Below, piece after piece: positions 53,797 to 64,000 of a stretch of DNA of 64,000 nt (position 1 is its first letter; each line of letters opens with the position of its first letter). The stretch is from Iris pallida. Its lineage: Eukaryota; Streptophyta; Magnoliopsida; Asparagales; Iridaceae. Both the position numbers and the translations under genes were made by a program. The DNA lies in NCBI GenBank assembly GCA_029216955.1, contig JANAVB010044018.1, forward strand, positions 793,407 through 857,406, in the 5' to 3' direction. The notes beneath the pieces were generated by a model. That model was not told the origin of the DNA, did not search any database, and saw only the letters and a program-made list of their open reading frames with translations.

Positions 53797-56700
53797 GCTA
53801 AGGAATTAGAGTTCCAGAAGCTCGAACAGGGGAACATGATGGTGAAGGAGTATGAGGCAGAGTTTTCTAGACTGTCTCAGTATGCGATCACGAAGTTTAC
53901 TGACGAAGCATCTAAGGCTCGTCGGTTTGAGCAGGGCTTGAGGCCTGCTCTGAAGGCTCAAGTTGTGGTTCAGAAATATAAGACTTTTCAGGAGTCTTAT
54001 GAGCACGCGAAGGAATTGGACCCACACTATCCTGCGACGACGCCAGTGCAAGCGTCGGTGCAGAATCTGCATAACAAGAGACCGAACAACGGGGGCAGAT
54101 ATGAGGCGCCTAAGCGTCAGAACCACGGTGGCTTTCAACGACCCAACCAGGGTGGACCATTCTGCAACAAGTGCCGCAACAAAGGGCACTTTGCTAACGA
54201 ATGTCAGGTGCTAGAGGGTGGATGCTTCAAATGTGGTCGCATGGGCCACGGATTCAGAGACTGTCCAGGGAGGGGCCACCAGAACCCTCCAAGGCAGCAG
54301 CATCACCAACAGTACCAACAGAATCGTGGACAGGCACCACGACCTCCTCAGCCACAACAGAATCAGAGGCCCGGTGCCCAGGGCCGAGTCTTTGTATTGA
54401 CTCAGGAGGAAGCATCATTTGTATCAGATACTGTCGTGACAGGTATATTGTTATTTAATGGCATTCCTGCACGTACTTTATTTGATTCTGGTGCTTCACA
54501 TAGTTTTATATCTAAAGACTATGTTAAGGAACATGAAATAAAAATGACAATGTTGGATATGTACCTTAGTGTTAGTACTCCATCAGGAGTGGAGATGCCT
54601 ACTAACATGATGTGTAGGGATGGTTACATATGTATCGGGAAGAGAAAGCTACCATTAGATGTAGTCGAGCTTGATATGAAAGATTTTGATATCATTCTGG
54701 GAATGGACTGGTTAAGTGCATGTTGTGCGACGATTGACTGTGCGAAGAAGCGAGTTATGTTTCGCCTACCTGGGGGAACAGAATTCTCTTACTCGGCCAG
54801 TTCATCGGCGAAGGCTTCGATGGTGATTTCAGCTACTACGGCCCGGCGATTGCTTTATTTTGGCTGCGAAGGGTACCTTGCTTCTGTTCGAGACACACGC
54901 AAGAATGGTGCAGACTCAGCTAACACTGAAGTCGTGGCAGAATTTCCTGATGTGTTTCCTGACGAGATACCCGGAATGCCTCCGGACCGAGAGATTGAAT
55001 TCACTATCGATACATTTCCAGATACTCGTCCGATCTCAAGGGCACCATACAGGATGGCGCCTGCTGAATTGAAGGAACTCAAAGTACAGCTACAGGAATT
55101 ATTAGACAAGGGATACATCAGACCCAGTGTTTCACCATGGGGTGCTCCGGTGCTATTTGTGAAGAAAAAAGATGGAACAATGCGGCTGTGCATCGACTAC
55201 CGTGAGCTAAACAAAGTTACAATTCGGAACCAGTACCCGTTGCCTCGAATAGACGACCTCTTCGATCAGTTGCAAGGGGCGTCTGTATTTTCAAAGATTG
55301 ATCTTCGCTCAGGCTACCATCAGTTAAAGATCAAACCAGATGACATTTCTAAGTCCGCATTCCGAACCAGATACGGACACTATGAGTTCTTGGTCATGCC
55401 CTTCGGACTGACCAACGCCCCTGCCGCTTTCATGGATATGATGAACAGAGTCTTCCGGCCCTTTCTGGATAAATTTGCAGTCGTGTTCATCGACGACATC
55501 CTAATCTACTCGAAGAACAGAGAAGACCATGCAGAACATTTGAGGACAGTGTTACAGACTCTACGAGACAATCAGCTCTATGCCAAGCTGAGCAAATATG
55601 AGTTTTGGATGAGTAGCGTGTCGTTCCTAGGGCACGTTATCTCGGCGGAAGGTGTGTCCGTTGACCCAAAGAAAATTGAAGCCGTAGTGGATTGGAAGCA
55701 ACCCACGTCGGCAAGCGAGATCCGAAGTTTCCTCGGCTTGGCAGGCTACTACAGGAAGTTTGTCAAGGATTTTTCAAAAGTGGCAGCGCCTTTAACTCGG
55801 CTAACCCAGAAGGGAGTGGCATTCGATTGGACTGATGAGTGCGAGGCTTGCTTTCAAAATTTGAAGCAACGTCTCGTATCAGCTCCAATCCTTACACTTC
55901 CAGACGGCGTCGAGGGATTCCAGATATACAGCGATGCGTCCGGACTGGGTTTGGGATGTGTGTTGACTCAGAGAGGGAAAGTGATATCTTATGCCTCGAG
56001 ACAGCTTAAGCCACACGAGAAAAATTATCCAACGCATGATTTGGAATTGGCAGCGATAGTGTTTGCACTGAAATTGTGGAGGCACTACTTGTATGGAGTG
56101 GCTTGCGAGATCTTCACCGATCATAAAAGTCTGAAGTACATCTTTACTCAAAAAGATTTAAATTTGCGGCAAAGATGTTGGTTGGAGCTTATAAAAGATT
56201 ACGACTTGACGATCGCGTACACCCCAGGAAAAGGCAATGTGGTGGCGGACGCGTTGAGTCGAAACTTTGTGGGATCACTCAGTGTTGACAAACGAATATT
56301 GGAGGAATTGGAAAGCATGGGAATTGAGCTCCAGATTCGTGGCCGAAATGCACAATTGGCTCAACTTCAACTTGAGCCGAGTTTGTTAGAAAAGATAAAG
56401 ACGGCACAGAGGACAGATGAGTTCTTGATTAAGATTGGCAGAATAGTGGAAAAGGGTGAAGCCAGCGACTTCACCAGGCACGAGGACGGATCATTGCGAC
56501 TCAAGGGGAGGCTATGTGTCCCGAAGGACGAAGAACTCCGGAAGGAAATCTTGACAGAGGCCCACTATGCCAAGTATTCCTTGCATCCGGGAAGTACAAA
56601 AATGTATAAAGATTTGCGCACGACCTTCTGGTGGCACGGCATGAAACGAGATGTGGCCCTCTTTGTCTCGCGATGCTTAGCGTGTCAACGAGTCAAGGTG

Positions 56701-57291
56701 GAACACCAGAGGCCCGGCGGGGAGATGCAGAACCTCGCGATCCCAGAATGGAAATGGGATCATATAACCATGGATTTTATAGTTGGCTTGCCGAAGACGC
56801 AGCGGGGGAATGATGCAATTTGGGTCATCGTTGATCGATTAACCAAATCTGCACATTTTCTCGCAATGAAGACAACATGGAGCGTCGATCGGTTGGCTCA
56901 GCTATACTTGGATGAAATCGTCCGACTACATGGAGTGCCGGCATCAATAGTGTCGGATCGGGATGGGCGATTTGTATCGCGTTTTTGGGTCAGTTTGCAT
57001 GCTGCCATGGGAACACAATTGAAATTTAGTTCTGCATACCATCCTCAAACCGATGGCCAGACCGAGAGGGTGAATCAGATACTTGAAGACATGCTTCGAC
57101 TTTGTGCTATTGATCTGAAGACTAGTTGGGATACTCACTTGCCGCTAGCAGAATTTGCCTACAATAACAGTTACCAGTCAAGTATAGAAATGGCCCCGTA
57201 TGAAGCACTGTACGGGCGAAGGTGTCGGTCTCCGATTTGTTGGGATGAAGTCGGTGAACGACAGGTACTTGGTCCGGAGATGGTGGAATAG
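53797..57291 (+). CDS. chromovirus gag end, protease, RT, RNase H, integrase
   Basis: Open for over 1,150 codons. Order: gag end ([13 protein letters not shown]), zinc knuckles [14 protein letters not shown] and [14 protein letters not shown], protease [14 protein letters not shown] ([30 protein letters not shown], catalytic [10 protein letters not shown]), RNase H ([47 protein letters not shown]), integrase zinc domain ([23 protein letters not shown]) and core ([31 protein letters not shown]). All catalytic residues are present. Ends at TAG (PEMVE*AVEKV), probably from CAG. Confidence 0.95.
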   Translation, partial: AKELEFQKLEQGNMMVKEYEAEFSRLSQYAITKFTDEASKARRFEQGLRPALKAQVVVQKYKTFQESYEHAKELDPHYPATTPVQASVQNLHNKRPNNGGRYEAPKRQNHGGFQRPNQGGPFCNKCRNKGHFANECQVLEGGCFKCGRMGHGFRDCPGRGHQNPPRQQHHQQYQQNRGQAPRPPQPQQNQRPGAQGRVFVLTQEEASFVSDTVVTGILLFNGIPARTLFDSGASHSFISKDYVKEHEIKMTMLDMYLSVSTPSGVEMPTNMMCRDGYICIGKRKLPLDVVELDMKDFDIILGMDWLSACCATIDCAKKRVMFRLPGGTEFSYSASSSAKASMVISATTARRLLYFGCEGYLASVRDTRKNGADSANTEVVAEFPDVFPDEIPGMPPDREIEFTIDTFPDTRPISRAPYRMAPAELKELKVQLQELLDKGYIRPSVSPWGAPVLFVKKKDGTMRLCIDYRELNKVTIRNQYPLPRIDDLFDQLQGASVFSKIDLRSGYHQLKIKPDDISKSAFRTRYGHYEFLVMPFGLTNAPAAFMDMMNRVFRPFLDKFAVVFIDDILIYSKNREDHAEHLRTVLQTLRDNQLYAKLSKYEFWMSSVSFLGHVISAEGVSVDPKKIEAVVDWKQPTSASEIRSFLGLAGYYRKFVKDFSKVAAPLTRLTQKGVAFDWTDECEACFQNLKQRLVSAPILTLPDGVEGFQIYSDASGLGLGCVLTQRGKVISYASRQLKPHEKNYPTHDLELAAIVFALKLWRHYLYGVACEIFTDHKSLKYIFTQKDLNLRQRCWLELIKDYDLTIAYTPGKGNVVADALSRNFVGSLSVDKRILEELESMGIELQIRGRNAQLAQLQLEPSLLEKIKTAQRTDEFLIKIGRIVEKGEASDFTRHEDGSLRLKGRLCVPKDEELRKEILTEAHYAKYSLHPGSTKMYKDLRTTFWWHGMKRDVALFVSRCLACQRVKVEHQRPGGEMQNLAIPEWKWDHITMDFIVGLPKTQRGNDAIWVIVDRLTKSAHFLAMKTTWSVDRLAQLYLDEIVRLHGVPASIVSDRDGRFVSRFWVSLHAAMGTQLKFSSAYHPQTDGQTERVNQILEDMLRLCAIDLKTSWDTHLPLAEFAYNNSYQSSIEMAPYEALYGRRCRSPICWDEVGERQVLGPEMVE

Positions 57292-57861
57292 GCCGTCGAG
57301 AAGGTCCGCATGATTCGGGAGAAGTTACGTGTGGCGCAAAGTCGGCAGAAGAGTTATGCGGATACTCATCGACGACCATTGGAATTTATGGTGGGCGATC
57401 ACATATTTTTGAAGGTGTCACCGATGCGCGGAGTTATGCGATTCGGTACGAAGGGGAAGCTAAGTCCAAGATTTGTTGGCCCGTTTGAAATTCTTAAGCG
57501 AGTCGGCCCTGTCGCCTATCTGATCGCGTTGCCACCGGCATTGGATGGAGTGCATGATATCTTCTATGTTTCCCAACTACGGAAGTATGTACACGATCCA
57601 AGCCATGTGGTAGACTTCGGTCTGCTAGGGCTAAGAGCAGACTTGTCTTATGTGGAGGAACCCGTGCAGATCTTGGATAGGAAGGATAAAATCTTGCGGA
57701 ACCGAGTTGTTTCTTTGGTTCGAGTGCTTTGGCGAAATCATTCCGTCGAAGAGTCGACATGGGAACTTGAGGCAGAGGTGAAGGAAAAGTTTCCTTCGTT
57801 GTTTGACCTAGGTGGGTTTGTGTTTAAGTTTCGAGGACGAAACTTTTTGTTAGTGTATTAA
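57292..57861 (+). CDS. chromovirus integrase C-terminus with chromodomain
   Basis: Same frame after the TAG: RVAQSRQKSYADTHRRPLEF, VGDHIFLKVSPMRGVMRFG, KLSPRFVGPFEILKRVG, FYVSQLRKYVHDPSHV, then a chromodomain-like tail (YVEEPVQILDRKDKILRNRV, LVRVLWRNHSVEESTWELE). It ends FKFRGRNFLLVY with TAA two bases before the 3' LTR. Chromodomains guide integration to heterochromatin marks. No clear polypurine tract lies between this stop and the LTR. Confidence 0.92.
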   Translation, partial: AVEKVRMIREKLRVAQSRQKSYADTHRRPLEFMVGDHIFLKVSPMRGVMRFGTKGKLSPRFVGPFEILKRVGPVAYLIALPPALDGVHDIFYVSQLRKYVHDPSHVVDFGLLGLRADLSYVEEPVQILDRKDKILRNRVVSLVRVLWRNHSVEESTWELEAEVKEKFPSLFDLGGFVFKFRGRNFLLVY

Positions 57862-57863
57862 TA

Positions 57864-59783
57864 TGTAATGCCCTGAATCCGTTGCGGAGCACGGTGCGGG
57901 CTAGCGGCCGAATGGCCGAGTCGGATGGGAATTGGGGAAACTTTACCAGGATCGCGGGATAATAAATTGAGATCCTTTCCTCGTTATGGATTGGACTCTT
58001 TTGAAATGATGCCCAAGATGCAGTGGCGCGCGTCTTGGGGGAAGAGTTCTATATAAGAGTCGCTTGCCCCGAGACCGTTGCCCTGCTGGTTTTCGATGTC
58101 GCTTTTGCTGTTGGCTTTTGTGTGCGTTTTCGTGATTGTTTTCGATGAATGTTTTCATGGATTTACTTTCACCGTCTACGCATTTCATATCGAATAACTG
58201 GGAGAAAGAGAAGAAGTATGCTGACCAGACGTTGGTGCCAATGCAGGTGCTAACGCGGTGAACCTCGGGTGACGTTGCGTGGAAGACCTCTTTCTCTCGG
58301 CAATTCACCAACAAGTGAGTGGCTTTGATCCTTCGACGATCCTTGATCTTCGCGCATAACAATGGTAGACTTGTTATTGCGTTCGGTGCTTAATAAAAGA
58401 TGCCTAGTAATAATATAGGAAAGATAATGAAAGATAAATTATCACATGGCTAGGCTTATGTTGTAAATCGAATGATGCTCGTATGCTATATGAATTGTTT
58501 AACAGGTGATGCAAAGACCCAAGTATTGGGCGGTAAGTATATCGGACTTCGGTTCGAAAGAATGGGTTAAACATGAATAGTCCCTTGGTTGGATGAACGA
58601 ATATACGAGCCTATGGCTCAAGGCAAGTTGGTAAGATGGAAAGATGGGAAAATGGCAAGATGAAATGAGAACTACGAATATGTGTAGAAGATGCTATTAT
58701 CATGCATGTCGTGTCTCTTATTAGTTAAGTTGCATTGCATGCATGGTCATGGACAACTTGTATACAAGGTAGTTCCTCGAACGGTACTCCGAGGCCACGG
58801 AACCGATTCGGCCTAGGAGGAACGCCGTGCTGAAGTAGTAGCACAGTGCTGAAGTAGTAGCACGGTCTTTCGGGAACCTTCCGGATGGGCTAGCTACCCA
58901 CCGATGAAGGGGAGCCGTCCGACCAAGATGTCCCAGATGGCGTGTAGTCAGTGACCTTCATATAGACAGGTGGCATAGCTAACATTGTCTTATGCAGGCA
59001 GAGTAAGTGGTATTCATAAATATGTACAGGGATGGCTATCGACCGTGGGTAAGATTCACCAAATTGGTGATCAATATGAACTGCTTATGTTAGAACAACA
59101 TGAATTGCTTATGTTTCTAACATCACTGTATGCTCCTTATATTTCTCATCAAATATATGAATTGTTAATGGACCCTAAGGCAAGATAGAAAGAATACAAA
59201 TCAATAGTGAACATTCATGTAATTTTACTACTGTTGATTTATGGTGAGATTGGTTACGGCCGCTCACCAGTACATATGTGGCAATGTACTGACCCTCGTC
59301 TCCACAGGTGCCGGGAACCTAGTGGATAATTATAGACGCTGAAGGCTTGCTGTCCGACTCTTTAGAAGCTTCGTACATCTTGAAGTTTCCACTTGAAGAA
59401 GAAGGCATTTTGCTGAAGGTGGTTATTGCTGCATTATTAATAAAGGGATATGATGTATGGAACAAGTTGTATCTCATTTCAATATTTCTGCAATGTTGTA
59501 GCCAAGTTTGGCCTTTCATCTCGGCTGTTTGAGAGCCTTATGTTTATGCAATGTAATTTTAAAGATATCAATAAAGAACTTATTTCAGATCATATCTGTG
59601 TTGCCAAAACTTCTCTATCATCCGCTGCGAATCTCTATTCAAAATGTCTCTTTTATAAAAGGAACACGAGCACGCCTTGTACAAGTACAATTCCAGACTT
59701 GTACGGCATCACGCCTTAGCGAGGACGAACGATTCGGCGTGAATCTAAGCGGAGGCGAACGATTCCCGAATCGGGGCGTGACA
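57864..59783 (+). repeat. 3' LTR of the chromovirus
   Basis: 1,920 bp, same length as the 5' LTR. The open frames in it duplicate those of the 5' LTR and are not genes. Confidence 0.95.
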
Positions 59784-62230
59784 CAGGCCACGTCACAGTA
59801 AAACTATATCTCATCCACAAAACACAAAGTACAGCAATAGTCCAGATAGAATATAAATAGAGAGTCAAAGTTGTAGTCGGGTGGAAACATATCCACTACA
59901 AATAGCTACGATAATAATCTCAAATAAACTGGAGTCCGACCACCTCAAATAGAAATAAAAGAATAGTAAAAGATGTCCACTACAAAGTCTCATCTAATAG
60001 ATAAAGAGCTAAATCTCGGAAGGCGGTGCCTCATCGTCTACAAAGGATGGATCAATGGAAGAACCGTACTCCTCGAGGAAATCATCTAAGCCTGAAGAAT
60101 TTACTAGGTCCTCAGCGGGACGTAACAAGATACAAGAAAACAACATGCCGTATAAACTGTGATATATAATAAATGAAAAGATGCTTGCAACAGGGTGCTT
60201 AACTGTTCCACAGTGATAATGCAGTTAAGAACAAACCTTCAATACATGGGCACTCTGGATATAGTAGGATCGATATGGTCCCTCATGGGATACAGGGACC
60301 GGAAAGCATGACATTCCACGAATATCAGAGGCCAACAGGATCAGGATACTGGGTAAGCAGGACCGCATCTTCAGCGAAGCTTCTAGCAATAAAAGGGAAG
60401 TGCATACTTGGCCCATACTCTAAGGAACTATTCTCCCTACCCAATGCCTAATAGGGTCACCTCCATGACTCAAATGAACCTCTAATAACTACCAAGTCTA
60501 CTAATCATGCAAATCCATTGACAGTTACTCCTAACCGTCGCACGTTTCATACCTATCGGTGGCCACCTGACTACGCGAGTCCGTGTCCTACATGTGACTC
60601 ACAACTTATGGTAAGCATGTGTCAAGGCCATATGAGATATACCAATACCCCATCTTCAGTCTGTAGTCACTAGTGCTGAGTCAATGCAATAGAAGAAAAT
60701 AAAACAGTAAAATGACTAATGCAGTCGCTTGCACCTAAGTATGACTTGGACGTACAATATGATAGAAACATGTAGTATAAGAATAAACTAAAATAAATAA
60801 CAAAAATTAAATGGTAATAAATCACAGAGTATAATGGAAAGTTATGTTGTTTGAGGGTGGTGCACAGAAAAAACAAAGTCTAGTACTCAGAATGGTAGCA
60901 CGCAATGTCAAATCCCGCAAACGACTCCGGATGTTGAAACAAATATTACAAATATTTTTGGCGTAAAAGATATGTCCAAAAATGCTTGCCCAAAATTCTA
61001 ATTTTGGACACAGCGGCAAAATTATTATTTCGGGTCAAAATGATGTCCGCCGTTGGACCCTTTTTGTACCGAAAAATGTACCAGTACCTACGGTCTCTAA
61101 AGTCGTCAAACTACGTGTCTATGGGTACAGTTTTATGATATGAACCCAACTGTATGTCCAAAGTTGGATTTTTGTGGGCGGTGCATAAATTCGTCCGTTG
61201 GATCAGGTCGCGGGCCCGTCATAATAACGTTCTGGTCGACCTTCTGAGAATCGGACCAAACATGGCATACAGGTCCAGAAAAATAATACGATCCTTTTAG
61301 CACAAGTTTTATCTCGAGACAATGTACCTGCACAATGTTATGTCCTAGTTTGCAAAGGGTCCGATATGCGATATCTCGACGGATACACCTCTATTTTGTC
61401 GTGCAAGCACAACGAAATCGAGTTCCGTCAAATCCTACACGTCGACAATATCCATATACGTCTTTTGATGCTTATGGTTTGCAACTACGTCGTACAGTTT
61501 GTCGGGGCGCGTGCCGTATCGGAAAGATTTTTTAATTTTTCAGTTTTTAAAAACCAGGTTTTCTTGGATTATTAAAATCAAACAACTTAGCACATCCTTT
61601 ACGAAATCAGAATATATCAAAGGATTGTAATCATGTATATGTTTCTAAAAACTTATTTAATAAGATTCTTGAATCGGTCGATGGATTGGCAATGGTTTGC
61701 CTTCCAAGGTGGGTGTTTGGACTGTTCTAATAATCTGTTTCTAAACAGTTTTTGCTCAACTTCATGTCAATTTCATGGGCAGCATGTTTATCTTTTATTG
61801 AATCTAATTGCTAGGGTTTATAGAGGGTTACATAGGGTTTTCAGAACAAGTAACGCAATCAAAAATGATCTAGGAACTAGAAAGAAATTGGGTCACGAAG
61901 GGAGGTACCTTGGTGTGGTTCTGAGAAAGAGAGTCTCCCTGTTCTCATTCGGGTTGGCTGTGCCGGCAGTCCTCCGACGATCTGGCTGCCGTGCAAGAGG
62001 ATAGGGGTATTCGTCGGAATGTTGGGGTGCTCAAGGTCGAAGGATTTTGGTTGTGGTGAAGATTCGAGAGAGAATTTGTTGAAAAACCCCTCCGCCCGCA
62101 TATATATATAGGTAGGGTTTCTTCTCCTATTTTTAATCAATTTCCTAACTGGATCCTGCATATGAACCCTTAGGGTTGGCGAGAATCAGATAGGGGTTGG
62201 ATTTGGAGAAGGATTAGAAAAATTCTCACA
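59784..62230 (-). repeat. diverged LTR relative of the LARD-like family, right piece
   Basis: Collinear similarity to the LARD-like LTR is visible at 60995-61180 against 7790-7960: TTTGGACACA..GGCAAAA, GGTCAAAA.G.TGTCCG and TTTTGTACCGAAAAATGT. The minus strand carries a TATA box CTATATATATA near 62105 and a CT-rich leader, consistent with a minus-oriented LTR promoter. The outer end is uncertain (perhaps CTCACA near 62230). No gene; 62231-62384 is unassigned. Confidence 0.55.
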
Positions 62231-62376
62231 TAAGATTTGATTCGATCAAATCCTTATTTTGAATGTTCGGCTCAAGGGGGAGCGGCTGTAAGAAAATTTA
62301 AGTTGTTGTTCATTTCGTAAACAATAACTTAGATGGTTTTTCCTTTTTTGTTTTGTCAACAGAAAATATATTTGTT

Positions 62377-64000
<1,624 letters not shown>

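Larger units (their letters stand above)
51144..59783 (+). mobile_element. Tekay-like chromovirus (Ty3/gypsy), young and nearly intact
   Basis: 8,640 bp; LTRs of 1,920 bp each (51144-53063 and 57864-59783), TSD CAGGC (51139-51143, 59784-59788), initiator-Met primer site, gag-pol in one frame with only two premature stops, C-terminal chromodomain. By eye the LTRs differ at about 11 sites, all transitions. The lineage name rests on the chromodomain, the double zinc knuckle and LTR style and is less certain than chromovirus. Confidence 0.93.

Noticed and set aside
61633..62004. 123-codon plus frame MYMFLKTYLIRF...
   Set aside because: No domain, located in a diverged LTR and opposite to its inferred promoter.

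Overview
The window is plant (angiosperm) nuclear heterochromatin made of nested transposable elements. I see no host cellular gene, tRNA, rRNA or CRISPR array. The evidence for a plant is the set of lineages: Tat-type Ty3/gypsy with a second RNase H, SIRE-type and TNT/Tork-type Ty1/copia, a Tekay-like chromovirus with a chromodomain, and a plant LINE. Most of them prime from initiator-Met tRNA. The species cannot be told from this sequence. || Layout. 1-4067 is the 3' part of a Tat-lineage gypsy element (Tat#1). 4068-5359 is the 5' end of a minus-strand SIRE-type copia element (SIRE#2), whose gag is cut by Tat#1. 5360-6172 plus 44242-46038 is a minus-strand TNT/Tork-type copia element, split by a large insertion. 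That insertion, 6173-44236, is a minus-strand gypsy-derived element with very long LTRs (about 4.2 kb) and a 2.7 kb internal region without pol, here called the LARD-like element. Its LTR copy at the low-coordinate end is split by a complete Tat element (Tat#2, 9174-36091, plus strand). Tat#2 is in turn split by a complete SIRE-type copia element (SIRE#1, 24470-33934, minus strand). Target-site duplications (TSDs) support each level: AGGTT for the LARD-like element, GTATT/GTGTT for Tat#2 and GCAAC for SIRE#1. || 46039-48383 is AT-rich with no recognised gene. 48384-51013 looks like a gypsy LTR. 51014-51143 plus 59784-62230 is a diverged LTR relative of the LARD-like family, split by a young chromovirus (51144-59783, TSD CAGGC, LTRs about 0.6% different). 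62385-64000 is the 3' end of a minus-strand LINE with a (TA)n tract. || The most interesting object is a gene on the antisense strand of Tat#2 between pol and the 3' LTR. It has its own TATA box (34402-34409), a first exon encoding MAPKSSK..., a phase-1 intron into which SIRE#1 jumped, a long exon with a plant-mobile-domain-like region, a 78-nt second intron and a coiled-coil third exon: about 1,294 codons in one frame. The diverged Tat#1 copy at the left edge keeps the TATA-like box at the same distance, an MAPK first exon, a phase-1 intron and the homologous second exon. The antisense unit therefore appears to be a conserved, spliced gene of this retrotransposon family. || Most reading frames are decayed. 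Many premature stops look like C-to-T changes, as expected for methylated repeats. The chromovirus has only two stops and is the most recent insertion.
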